Below are positions 22,267-33,158 of a stretch of 64,000 nucleotides of DNA, one piece after another (positions within the stretch are counted from its first letter, which is position 1; every line of letters begins with the position of its first letter). The position numbers were made by a program, and so were the translations under genes. The DNA comes from Nothopassalora personata (taxonomy: Eukaryota > Ascomycota > Dothideomycetes > Mycosphaerellales > Mycosphaerellaceae): positions 3,906,001-3,970,000 of the forward strand of contig CM066289.1 of assembly GCA_033816765.1 (NCBI GenBank). The letters run 5' to 3'. The notes below the pieces were generated by a model that saw only the letters and a list, made by a program, of their open reading frames with translations, was not told where the DNA came from and made no database searches.

Positions 22267-22853
22267 ATGACCGCCATCCCTGCCTCCTCCCGCGCCTCCT
22301 TCCTCGACCTCCCACCAGAGCTACGCAACTACATCTACGAGCTCGCCCTCCTGCCGCTTGCGCCCGCCGCTAAATCACCCCCTCCACGTACATAGTCGCC
22401 CATACCATACAACAGCACTGACCGCCTCCCCTAAATAGACGGCCAATGGCGCCTCCTCGGCCCCAACAGCTTCCGCCCATCCCCCCCGTCCCCTCCCTCC
22501 TCCGCGCCAACCGCCAGATCCTCTCCGAGGCGGCCGGCATCTGACACCGCACCTTCACCATCCGCGTCACCATGTCCTCATCTTTCACTCCCATCACCTC
22601 GGCCAAGAAATTCTCGAGGTGTATGGGAGCGTTGGGGTGGCGCTTGGAGAAGATGGAGCGGATCGAAGCCGTCGCGAAGGGTAGGGACCTTTGCTTGGAG
22701 TTTTCGGGGGAGATTGTGAAGTTTGCACAGAGTGCGGAGTGGGCTGGTGTCTTGGGTGCTGGCGTTGTGAGGATTGGGTATCATGACCCCCGGGATCCCG
22801 ATTCTGATGAGAGAGGGACTGTTTTCGTGGGAGGCGTTTTTGGGGACGAATAG
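22267..22853 (+). pseudogene. Broken 'LDLPPELRNYIYELAL' family gene (2EXR/F-box-like)
   Basis: From the ATG at 22267 the frame reads a Ser/Ala leader then FLDLPPELRNYIYELALLP, the hallmark start of a very common fungal hypothetical family. It meets stops (near 22395) within 50 codons. The next conserved block (SLLRANRQILSEAAGI, normally followed by an IFY-type motif) is readable in a different frame near 22500, then a TGA, then an open frame to 22853. At least one frameshift and two stops make it a pseudogene. The biochemical role of the family is unknown to me. Confidence 0.7.
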
Positions 22854-23433
22854 ATATAGCGTGCTGGGTGCTTCTTCGTTTGCGGGATTTCTGCGCTGTT
22901 GTTGCTGGCTTTCGGCGTTTTTGGTCTGCTGCGTTCTGTTGACAGGGGAGTAGTGGAGATCGTTGTTCGGTGCGGGTGAGCGCTTCATGCTCCGCTGCCC
23001 TTCTATTGCGCTGGGTGCTACGCTATTGATGCTGTCCTTCGCCGTTGAAGGCTACCTTGTCCAGCTGCAAGCGATGTCTGAGCGCGGTGAAGTCCATGAG
23101 CAGGTGAAAGGGCTGTGGCGACAGCAACACTGTCTTTTGAAGAATTTTTCGTGTATTGTACAATCACGAGATCACTTATGCGTGCGCTATAACGCTCATC
23201 TCATCGAGGTAACCTCCTGTTTGACCCAATTGGGTGAACCTGAACGCCTTTTCCATATGATGCCGAAAGGCCCTCAAAACGCCCGCCCAATTCCCGATGT
23301 GGTATCGTTCGTAGTAAAAGTATGCAGTGTCAAGGTCCCAGGTACTAACCCCCAAGCCCAGTTCAAGCCCGAAGTCATTCCCTATCAACTCAATCTCATT
23401 TTCAAGTAGTGTTTGCCGTATCCAACGTTCCAG
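22854..23433. other. Intergenic region 3' of the kinesin gene
   Basis: No gene motif seen; the 148-codon plus frame at 22963-23409 is not recognisable. Contains the 3' flank of the minus-strand kinesin gene. Confidence 0.4.
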
Positions 23434-26400
23434 CTAACGCCAAGTAGCCTTACTACTCGGGCGAACAGCACTTCCAGGGTGAACGCTGCTGACTCGAGCA
23501 GCAGGACGATGAATCGGTTGAGTATCACGTGGCGTACCACCAAGGTCAAACATGCTGCGACGCGCAGTAAGCGGCAGAGTTCCCTTGGTGATCGGCTGCA
23601 CACGAGGTGACAGAATGCTGGAGCGTGAAGAGTCGTCGCGGTGCGAAGTGACGAAACGACGAGCATGCGATGCAGAAAAGACAGTATTGGAATCCGACGA
23701 AGGTGAAGTCGCAGTTGGAGAACGACGGCGAGAAGCAATACTCTCCCGAGTGCTGCGTTGGCGAGCCGGAAATCCTGCACCACCAAGAGAAGTACGTGAA
23801 TGTCTCTTGCCCTTATGCATAGCCGAACGAAGCTCTTGTACGGCGTCCTTGTCGGAAAAGGCGTTACTGTTCTCAAGATCCGAAAGGGTCTCTGTTGTAT
23901 CTTGCACCTGTTCTGCATTTAGTGTCGGTGGCACCAATGGAGGGCTCGAATCGTGTTGGGAGGGAAAGATATGCGGCGCTCGGTTTCCGTTCATCTCGCG
24001 AAGTGGGCTCGACTCCTCATCACTACTACACGAACCTGAAATTGCGGTAGGACGGTTGGTGGCGTTACCAAAACCAGGGGTCGGCATGAGAGGAGATCCA
24101 TCGCCCCTCTTCGACAAGAAGCCATTGGCGAAGCGGCCAGAGACCGACTTACGGGCCATGCTGCTTGGTGTTGGGCTTCTGGTGGAAGTTGGTGGTGGGC
24201 GACTCATCGGAAGTGCTGGGAGCGGGCTCGACACGATCTCGCCATCTGCATCGTACGACAATTTCGGGACTGGTGGCTCCTCGCGGTCACTATCTGCCAT
24301 CATCGGCATTGGTGGCGTGCTGTTGGCAAGTTTTGGTGTCGGCTGGTACTCGACCAGCGAAGCACCCTCCTCGCCCTCATCCTTCCACTTCACCACACGC
24401 TTCTTCGATGGCGACATCTTCTTCCTAGGAGTGCCGCCAGAGAACGGCTTGCGCGCCATGCCGCCGACTCGGATGCCTCGCTTTCTAGGCGAGCTCATCG
24501 GTCCACGTGCTGGGCTCATGCCTACGTCTGAAGAGGGCTGCGACTCCGCAGCGGCATGTGCTGGGATGGCAGATGGAGCAGATACAGTTCCGAGTGATTG
24601 GCGAATCTTGAACTTCGTCGGGCTGGGACCCATCAGGTTGGTCGACTTCGCCTTTCTCGGTGTGCCAGAACGTCGTGGAGGAACAGCTTCTGTGATCTGG
24701 AGGCTGCCGTCTGGCTTGATGACCTGACCAACCGCCTCGTTGCAGGACTGAAGGACCTTCCCAAGCACCTCCTTGGCAGCTTGAACGGCCTCATCCTCAC
24801 TCATTTGCATGATCTGACCGATGATAGCGATCGTCTCAAAATGAGCAAGGAGCATGACCCGCATCAGGCCAGCCTCGCCCACCTTCTCCTGCTCGATTAC
24901 GGCAAGGTGGCAATCGATTTCGGCCGAACTCTTCATCATTTCGACCTCTTTGTAAAGGCTTTGCTCCTCGGGGCTGTCCACGACTGCTCCGTCGAGACTG
25001 TGTAGCTTTCCGATACTGTCCTGAAGTGCTGTCTCGATGGCGCGAGTCCAGTTGTTCTTGATGAGACGCTGGTGGCAGTGTTGTCTGCTCGACTCGAGCT
25101 CCACCAGAATGCCTTGTGCCGTCTTGCGAATCGTCATCAGCGCTACCGGAGGATCCTCATCCTCCCGAGCTTCGCAGACTTGATCGAATGCGCCGACCCA
25201 ACCGCTGATGGCACTGATGCGACGCTCAATCAGTCTCAAGTGACTCATGGTCTTGATCCGGTCCTGACGCTCTGGTGCTGAGTGATCCCAGGCATTGCGA
25301 ATGCGTCGAATGCCCTCGCGCAGGATCTCGACCTTCTTGGTGGCCGCTTTGTTGAATTTAGTGAACGAGGATGATTCGTGCTCCTTGAGCTGAGCGGTAA
25401 GTTCATTGATGCGCTGGACCTGCTCGTTGATCTTGACGACGTAGTCCTTGACATGGCGATCCACATTGAAGACGTTTCGGACACTCTTGGTCTGGATGTT
25501 CTTGGCTCGGTTGGCGTAGCGCAGCGTGTTCTGTGTCTCGTCGAAGTGAACGCTGCACGGCGAGATGCACACAATCATGACTGTCCTGCAGTTGCCGCCG
25601 AGACTGAACTTCAGCAATCGAGTAAGCTTCGAGTTTCGGTACGGTATGTGCTTGATGCGTCTGTCGCAGAGCGCGTTGATGCATGAGCCGAGAGCCAGCA
25701 GAGATTTGTTGATGTTCGCACCCTCCGTCAGGCGAGCACCACGGTTCTTCGTGGCAGATGCACGCTCGGAACCCGCCAGGTCGATGATGCGCAGTGTAGA
25801 GCATGTGACTGACTCGGTCACTACCTCGCCTGTTGTAGCATCGCGATCTTTCAACGTGACTGAGACTTGCAACACGGCATGCGATCGTGATGAAGTGGCA
25901 TTGGCCTCGGTGGGTGACTGCGTGCGCTTCGAGTTTCCCAAAATCACCATGTCCATAACCTCTTGCACATTGTGTGGCGTATGCGTCGAGAGCTTGTCCA
26001 CGACGACGTCCCGGTCGCTGTTCTCCTGCAGGCTCAAGTCTTGCTTCTCAGGTTCATCAGACAGCAGATCTCGGATGCGTTCGTTGTAAATCTCGAGGTA
26101 GCTCAGAGAGACTTCGCAGGTCTTCTTGTCCCTCAGATCCTCGATTCGCTCAAACAACTCTTGCATGGTCATGAAGATGATGCCGGGCTCCTGAGATGAG
26201 CCGGTGATCGTGTGCGTCTTTCCACAGCCCGTTGCGCCATACGCGAACACTGTGCAGTTGAATCCGTCGAGGACTGAATCAAGAAGACCTCTGGTAGTCT
26301 GATCGTAGACTTCGGCTTGAGTGGTGTGTTCGTCGAGGACTCGATCGAAGCCAAATGTCTGATCCTTGGATCGCTTGCCTGTGGTGACCGAGACATTGCG

Positions 26401-26704
26401 CGAGAGACGCTGGATTTGGCCGTCCTCTGGAGGATCGAATATCCTACGCCCATACAGTCAATATAGCAGTACAATATGAGTGTGAGATTCTCATCACATA
26501 CAAGGTCTTGTCGTCGAGCACTTTGATCACACTACGCATGCCCTTGCCAGACCGAGCCTTGGGCGCCGCAGCGAGAGATCCATCACCAAGGAACAACGGA
26601 GTGTCGTCGTTGCGCTGCACCTGCGCGGCCTCTTGGATGGTGAATGGTCGCACGCGGACGGCGACTTGAATGGTAGAAGCACCGTCGACGGCCGCGGCGG
26701 CCAT
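23434..26704 (-). CDS. KIP3: Kinesin-8 (Kip3-type) microtubule motor
   Basis: Plus-end-directed motor of the kinesin-8 class, which shortens microtubules and controls spindle length and nuclear positioning. Exons (minus) 26704-26502 and 26443-23434; the 58-bp intron GTATGT...GCGTAG joins TL to IFDPPED; 1070 residues. The motor domain is N-terminal (about 15-410): VAVRVRPF, P-loop GATGCGKT (137-144), switch I NATSSRSH (about 249), switch II DLAGSE (about 289), and the kinesin-8-like stretch HIPYRNSKLTRLLKFSLGGN followed by NRAKNI. A neck/coiled segment follows (VKINEQVQRINELTAQLKEH). The ~500-residue tail is rich in Ser, Pro and Arg (repeated SP/TP sites, likely CDK-type phosphorylation targets), as usual for filamentous fungi. 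It looks intact. The long plus-strand frame across the tail is antisense shadow. Confidence 0.95.
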
Positions 26705-27558
26705 CGTGGGCGGTGGTGTGGTCCAATATCGTGCGTGTTATCGTTTGTTTACAGCAGCTGCCGCAGCTGATGAAAGATGCGACGAAAAGGTGTTGGCAGC
26801 CGCGACGGACCGCTCGAAGGAATGTGAGAATCCAAGATCCAAGCGGTCGGATGCGACTATCGATGTCTGCAGAGTGAATGGATGTCAGTGACCTTGGGCG
26901 TCTTCAATGCTGACTTGACAAGAGCCTCCCGCTTTGCTTTGCCTGCTAGTCTCACACGCGAAACTTGCCAAGACATAAACTGAGGGAAGTTGCTACGGCG
27001 ACATCGAGGCTACGCTACGCTAGCTGTGATCCTGCGGCGGACTACTCCTTCGACGGCGACCTTTCACTGTGTTCGCGTAGGTTGTGTTCGCTAGTCTTCG
27101 TCAATATATGCTATATCCGAGTGCGCGAATTACAACGATGCAGTTCATTGCATTTCTTCCCATTCATCGAGCGTTCCCGGAGTCGTGGTCGAGCCGCATC
27201 CTTCTCCAGGTGCGAACGCGAGAATTACGCGAAAGGAACCAGTCCTTCCACGTTCTTGTCCCGGCGAGACTGCCGTTGGTCCTTGTTCTCCCTCGTCTCC
27301 GGGACCTGGCTCTGCAAAGGAATTGAACATTGACAGTCTCATCAGGCTGAGACGACAGAACGGCGACTCGAACGTTCAGATGCTGCACCAGAAGAGGAGA
27401 CGGAAACGCTCGGCTACGCCGATGACGTTCTCCTCGAGCTCGCCATTCGGCATCGAGCATTCACCTCAAACGATGTATATTGGAAGCTGAGTTCAGCGGC
27501 AGATCAAGAGAAGGTCTACGGTCGAGTTCCTTACCACATTCATTCGCTCTCCTTGGTC
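26705..27558. promoter_or_regulatory. Divergent intergenic region between kinesin and MDR oxidoreductase genes
   Basis: Both flanking genes are transcribed away from this 854-bp stretch, so it should contain both promoters. I see no clear TATA box or other named element, and the short frames in it show no motif. Confidence 0.4.
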
Positions 27559-28772
27559 ATGCTCACGACGCTCAGAATGTCTGCCTCAAGACGACTCTCA
27601 CAGATCGCAGGACAAACGAGGAATGCGTCAACAATGAAAGAGGCAGTGGTTGAAAAGGGCACGAAAGTCACAATTAAAGTTGTTCCCATACCAAAGCCAG
27701 GGCCATTCCAGGTAGTCACAAAAGTTGTCTTCAGCGGAAGTAATCCAAAGGACTGGTCAGTTTGCAGAAAGAGCTGGAACAAAGGACGACATGATTGATG
27801 AGCTACAGGAAACGAGCCGAGATGCCAAATCAGCCTCCGAAGAACCAAGGTGACGATATATCTGGCGTGGTATACGAAGTTGGCGAGAATGTCTCTGAGT
27901 TCAAGCCTGGCGACAGAGTCGTCGCATTCCACGAGATGATGAAGCCTGGAGGATCTTATGCAGAGTATGCTCTAAGCTGGACACATACAACGGCTCATCT
28001 GCCGAAGAACACGAGCTTCGAAGGTGAATTTGACGCCCAGAAGCTGCAAGAGAGGACAGTACTAACAGCATGGTATACAGAGGGCGCAGCAATCCCCCTC
28101 GCCTCACTAACCGCAGCAGTCGGCCTCTTCGCCCGCCTTCGTCTCCCCGAGCCCTGGCTCCCAGCCACAAAACCGACACCCCTCATAATCTACGGCGCAG
28201 CCTCAGCAGTCGGTTCCTATGCCATCCAACTCGCCCAAAAAGCTAACATCCACCCACTAATCTGCGTAGCCGGCAACTCCCAAGAGCACGTCGAAAGATA
28301 CATCTCCCGCGACAAAGGCGACACAATCATTGACTACCGCTCCGGCTCAGACTCCATCGTCGCCGCCTTTCAGGAAGCCGCGAAGCAGCACGGGAAGATA
28401 GAGTACGCCTTCGACGCCGTCAGCGAGAAAGGTTCATACCAGAATATCTACCAGGTCCTCAGTAAGGAGGGAGGACGGATTACCAATGTGCTACCAGGGA
28501 AACAGTACGATGTGCCAGAGGGAGTGGTGCAGAGCTTGACAACGGTGGGGAGTGTACATGGAGTGCCGGATGATTTGAGGGAGTTTGGGTTTGTTTATAT
28601 TAGGTATATTGCGAAGGGATTGGAGGAGGGATGGTTCAAGGCTCAGCCGCAGGAGGTTGTGCCAGGAGGTCTTGAGGGCATTGAGAAGGCGCTGGTTAAT
28701 TTGAAGGAGGGGAGGGCGAGGGCTGTGAAGTATGTTTTTAGGATTGGGGATACACCCGGTATTCAGCAGTGA
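27559..28772 (+). CDS. Zinc-independent quinone oxidoreductase-like MDR protein
   Basis: Medium-chain dehydrogenase/reductase of the quinone oxidoreductase / trans-enoyl reductase type; expected to transfer hydride from NADPH to an enone or enoyl substrate. Exons 27559-27755, 27809-28023, 28081-28772 (introns 53 and 57 bp), 367 residues. Readable are the GroES-like half (KVVPIPKPGPFQV, GSNPKDW, DISGVVYEVGENV, PGDRVVAFHE), then the Rossmann nucleotide-binding loop YGAASAVGSYAIQLAQ, IIDYRSGSD and YAFDAVSEKGSYQ. It lacks the Cys/His ligands of zinc alcohol dehydrogenases. The second intron has a perfect TACTAAC branch site but is a multiple of three without stops. From ATG 27559 the leader (MLTTLRMSASRRLSQIAGQT) looks like a mitochondrial presequence. 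The ATG at 27634 would give a cytosolic form. Confidence 0.88.
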
Positions 28773-29299
28773 TGGAAGTCAAGCGTGTGGGGCGCCGTGG
28801 ATTGGTACTCGAGGGCTCGACGACAAGGGCTGTGGTTTGTGCCCGAGATCAAGGGACACGGCTGGTGTTGAGACTTGGTCGGGTCTTTTGCTCCAATCGT
28901 GCGGCCTCACACTTCAGAAGCTGGACTTTCAGAGCATTCGCAATTATCGCAGCAGAAGCTGCAGCGCTGACGCAGCAATCGTGCGCTTTGCTATAACCTC
29001 CAGCAGACGGAGCCGAAGGACTTGCGGGCACGAGAGCAGAGGACTGTGTTTAGGGTACAGCAGAGGGCTCATGCGTGAAGATCACGATTTGATGATCTGT
29101 TGCAAGCAACTCTTTCACCTGCACTTGGAATTTTGTTCCTCTGATACGTATCTACTTGAGCTTACGCCTCAGCGCAGCCATGTGTTCCCGCAATTCCCTA
29201 AGCTGACGCGCTTCCTGGATGCAGATCATGCGGAGGCGGTCTATCACACCCGCAACACAATCGACACGATACAACCTGGTTCCGCCATCTACTGTCGCT
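28773..29299. other. Intergenic region, no confident gene
   Basis: Open in the plus frame that leads into HET pseudogene 2 but with no recognisable motif. It may be the degraded N-terminus of that gene. Confidence 0.35.
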
Positions 29300-29751
29300 T
29301 CCTAGCTGGCAAGCTTTGCTCTCGTCATGACGTTGATCCTGGCGACAGAGCAATACGGGTGCTCGATGTCGAGCCGGCAGCCGCTTTCGGGGATCCGATG
29401 GTTGTGAGTGCACGCATCATATCGTTGAACAGCGGCGAGAAGTATCAGAGGCTATCGTACTGCTGGGGCCCGCCGGTGCTGGACGCAACCGTGACCTGTG
29501 ATGGCGTGGCGTTGGCTGTTACTTCGCATCTCGAGGTTGGTCGGAGCTGGTCAACGATGGATACGAGTATCTGTCATCAGGTCGAAGCATGAGCTCTGCT
29601 GGAGCCTCGGGTCCCTGTCAACTATACAGTCAAGCCCATTGAGCTATATCGCAAGCTGAGCTTGTTCTACATGGGCAAGCGTGATACCGAGACCTTTACT
29701 GCCGACTCGTCTCATCTGTGCACCTTGGCCTTGGGCATCGCTACAGTGTAA
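29300..29751 (+). pseudogene. HET-domain pseudogene 2 (truncated)
   Basis: The frame reads DRAIRVLDVEP, ARIISLNSGEKYQRLSYCWG (the HET hallmark Y..LSYCWG) and VTCDGVALAVTSHLEV, the first ~70 residues of a HET domain. It then stops at 29592. A later stretch (PVNYTVKPIELYRKLSLFYM) resembles the region after the domain, so the middle part (normally with the IDA.CINQ motif) is missing. Deletion plus stop make it non-functional. It lies back-to-back with HET pseudogene 3 on the other strand. Confidence 0.75.
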
Positions 29752-29904
29752 GCCATAAGTAAACGCTCAAGACGGACTGCCAACATGGGTCTTAGGCTGT
29801 GATCAGCGAACTACTTTACAAACTCCGCAGCACGAGCAACCTTTCCATTGGGTCCACACAAGAGCAGGCAGGTCCAACAATGTGCAAAAGCTAATCCAAC
29901 CAGT

Positions 29905-30690
29905 TCATGCTCTAGCAACTGGCTGCATACAAGTCGTCAATGATTCGTGAATTCGGACCTGATTCGAGTAAAGTGGTAGACTCAAGTACGGCATCTTCGT
30001 CTTGCTGGTCGTGGGGCAGCTGCCAGGCAAACAGCGACTTGTCGTTCGATATCCTGGAGATCTCACGCTGCAATCTGATGAAGTTATTGCTGCCTTCACT
30101 GTACAGCGTCGGCATGTTCACGCCAAAGATGCCTGGTAATCATATATTTCCGTTAGTCCACCCTGTGAGCCAACCCTGCACCCTGCACGCACCAAGTAAG
30201 CAATAAGCTTCATCTTTAAATCGAATCGTTCGTCGCCCCGCAGCCCAAGACAGCTTCGCTGCAATGCAGTAGTCATTACAAAATCTAGCGTCTGTCAGCA
30301 CTTCTTCCTGAATGCCGGTCCAGAAGCTCAACAACACTATGCTTGTGCTAGATTTTCTCAGCCAAGATGTCCCATGACTTGCTATAGAACACTAACGACC
30401 CTTGAGGGTGCGATCGACTCTTGCAAGCTCCAGCCTCGTGGGAACCATAAACTGTTGAGGTAGGTGAGAAAGCCCTACGGTCTTGCAGGCTCACTTGCCT
30501 CGATGTCTGCAAGGTATGCATAACAGACTCCGGCATTGCCATACCACGTATACATCGGATTGATAGCTTCATTCAGCTCCGCACTGCTTTCCTCGTTGAT
30601 TGCAGGTATCGAGCCAAATGTAATCGTAGCCATCAGCCTTCGCCTGTCGCGCCGATCCCTTCACTTTGGCAAACCCCAGCCACATAACTG
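29905..30690 (-). pseudogene. HET-domain pseudogene 3 (HET-E-like)
   Basis: On the minus strand a near-complete HET-E-type N-terminal domain can be read through several frames: FAKVKGSARQAKADGYDYIW and LDTC, then (shift) INEESSAELNEAINPMYTWY, CYAYLADIEAS, (shifts) FPRGWSLQESIAPSRV, FYSKSWDILAEK, then TGIQEEVLTDARF, KLSWAAGRRTIRFKDEAYCL. A 60-bp intron (30192-30133, GTGCGT, GGACTAAC branch, CCAG) joins to GIFGVNMPTLYSEGSNNFIR and KSLFAWQLPHD. It has at least three frameshifts. Intact relatives are large STAND proteins with NACHT and WD repeats; those parts are absent here. Confidence 0.82.
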
Positions 30691-31075
30691 TGCGCTTAAG
30701 CGATCCCGGACTGGTGAAAGTGGCTACAGTGAAGTGAAGTCGTACTATAATGAAAATCCACGCGGTGCTGATATGTCAGCTGTGCTCCATCTGCGCCTCT
30801 GAACCAGGAAGATTCATGCTCTGTAACGTCAAATCACCCTCGTAGTCAAGGTGCACAAGGCTTCTTGCCTAACACTGGAGCACGCAGTGAGTGACCAAAA
30901 GGTCGGCTCGGTAGGAAAGTGTCGACGCTTGTGCGCAACATGTTCAAATATTTACAAAGCTTCATCCCGAATAGCTTCAACTGATGCAAACATTAGAGGC
31001 CATTATGCTCTCCACCCTTTAGTGCCATGCAGTCACAATCTTCCCTGTACACCCCGTGTTCTTTTTCCCAATCGT
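30691..31075. other. Intergenic region, nothing recognised
   Basis: The region between HET pseudogene 3 and the small secreted protein gene, including the latter's 3' flank. No motif found. Confidence 0.4.
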
Positions 31076-31534
31076 CTAAGCACTCCGACTCTTTGTTGCC
31101 GAAATCTCCGAAACATTGAACTTCGACTGCTGCAAATCCGCATAATCGCTAGTGGCAGCATACACCGCCTTCTCGCCATAGTAGTCGTAGACAGTCGAAT
31201 TCGCCGGGACCTTCACCTCATATTTGAGCTGGAGAAGGTTGTCGTCCTTTCCGATGAAAGCGTAGAGCTTCGCGTTGTTGGAGACAGGTCCGCACTCCTT
31301 GAAGGACTTGTTGTCGTCGAGGTTGCCCTCGCAGTGGACGCCGTTTGGCACGCTTGGGTGGGTGAGGCCAATGTCAGGGTGGACGGCAACGTCAAGGGAC
31401 CAGTCGCAGACGGTGGTGCAGCCGAAGACGAAGTTGGTGACTTCGAATTGGCCTGGTGCTGCTGCAGGCTCGACGCCGGTTGGAAGGGCGGTGGCCAGAG
31501 TCGCGGCCGCGATGGTGAGGAGTGAGGCGAGCAT
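31076..31534 (-). CDS. Small secreted cysteine-containing protein (effector-like)
   Basis: 152 residues, no intron seen. The N-terminus is a clear signal peptide (MLASLLTIAAATLATALP) with likely cleavage just after. The mature part has four cysteines (GCTTVCDW, HCEGN, ECGP), allowing two disulfides, two N-glycosylation sequons (NST, NVS) and many Tyr/Asp residues. It resembles the many single-domain secreted proteins of plant-associated Dothideomycetes, but I cannot assign a family. A host-interacting role is only an inference from size, secretion and its place beside decayed genes and near the repeat block. Start at 31534: a good signal peptide begins directly there. Confidence 0.8.
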   Translation of the reverse strand: MLASLLTIAAATLATALPTGVEPAAAPGQFEVTNFVFGCTTVCDWSLDVAVHPDIGLTHPSVPNGVHCEGNLDDNKSFKECGPVSNNAKLYAFIGKDDNLLQLKYEVKVPANSTVYDYYGEKAVYAATSDYADLQQSKFNVSEISATKSRSA

Positions 31535-33158
31535 CTTGTGTCAGGTTATGTTTTGTTGTTCGTTCTGTGCTGGGGAGTTCTGTTGTCAAGTTCTGTTGTC
31601 AAGACCTGTTGTTGTAGTGAGTGAAGCGAAAGCAACAGTGCTGGGCAGAGATGGGCTTCTTAAACCTTCTGTCTGGCATCAGTGCATGGTCCCCGTGAGG
31701 TATACATGCCAAGGGACTATCGTCAATACGAGAGACTGTGCGAAAGCTAGAGTGCGTCAACGTCACTTGGTTATGGCACCGGCGAGCTACCGTAACATGA
31801 TGTACATGCAAGGATGATGACCGGACAGCAAGTCTTCGGGGTATTACAGCCAAGGATAGGTCACCTTTATTGTAATTGACTGGGCAGTACAGGGTACGGA
31901 TCTACCGTATAGGCTTGTTGGAAACATAATTTCCATGCGCTTCATATGTACACTTTCAGGCCCCGTAGCTTTACAAATAAGCTTGAAAGATGCACGTACC
32001 TCTCGGATCTAGTTCGAGTGAACAGGGATTGATTTTCTCACTAAAGTGCGGTAGGGTAACGACAACACTTCAGCATTAAAGCGCAAAATTGGCACGAAAT
32101 TGTTCTGACAGTACGCGATAGTCGGATGCCGAGGAACACTTAACCACAACAATTGCCGGCCGAGTTTTTCGACGCAGAAGGATCGTAACTTGGGCGGTCT
32201 TCTTCAGTTTCCGGCTAGCGCGTTTGCAGATTTCTATATCTACGAGGGGCTGTGGAGACGGTCTATCTTTGGCATCAGGCGTCACGATCTGCAAGGTAGA
32301 ACCATGTTGACCGTTCTTGATCCACCATGGCCGCCTCTGACATACAGTATTGGTCTCACGTGTTGGTTTAGGTATATCTTGGCAGGCCTAGAAATACATC
32401 GTCGCTTCGATCTTTATGCCCGCTATTTTCCGGCCGGCCGAATACGAAATCTTCTAGAGAACTAGAGAAGACGAATCGTGAAGAGCAATTCCCAACCATT
32501 GATGGCGTCGTATTCTCGAAGCAGAACCGTGGCCACTTCCCGAGACAGGGTATCGTTACTTCTTCGCAGTCTCCACACTTCGTGTGTTGCTTCGCTTTCT
32601 CAAGTCGTCGACACACTGCTGCAACGTTGTCATGTAGCGTGCCTGGCGGTGCGTTGCAGAACACGAGACCTCACGCAATACCCAGGATCCACCGTCGACG
32701 ACCGGCGATGCCACGATTCGAGGATCGGATGCCGTACTGCTCCTGCCGACCAGCGAGGTCGCATTCAAAGGCATGAAATTCGTACGCGCAAAACAGCTCA
32801 AGCTCTCGGGGCAAGGCCTCGGACATCTCTTGCGTACAACTGGAGTCATCTTTTGATCAGACTGGCGTTAGTAGCTGGAGTGTAGATGATGTTGCCGCCG
32901 GCAGGATCAGGAATCCGCAAGCCCTCGATTAGAATAGCTCCCGGCTACGGCAGTCGGATTTAAAAAGTCAATGGCAAAGAAGCACAGCTTGACGACCTTT
33001 GTTCGTAAGTGGACGCCATGATTCATCCTCATCAGAATGCTGAATGTAGAAATCATGACCGCTTTACAAGGTCTAAGCGCCAGAAATAGCTATACGCTCT
33101 CTTCTACACTTGTTCCTCGTTCCTGCTCTCGCCAAACGTGCTAAAGCCAAAAGCCACC
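31535..33158. other. Intergenic stretch, nothing recognised
   Basis: It holds the promoter of the secreted-protein gene (right of 31534) and a 1.3-kb tract of short frames without known motifs. The minus frames at 32076-32294 and 32368-32664 have coding-like composition but match nothing I can name. Confidence 0.4.

Noticed and set aside
23552..24727. 391-codon plus frame across the kinesin tail
   Set aside because: Exact antisense of the kinesin-8 exon, with composition expected from the complement of Ser/Pro/Arg-rich codons.
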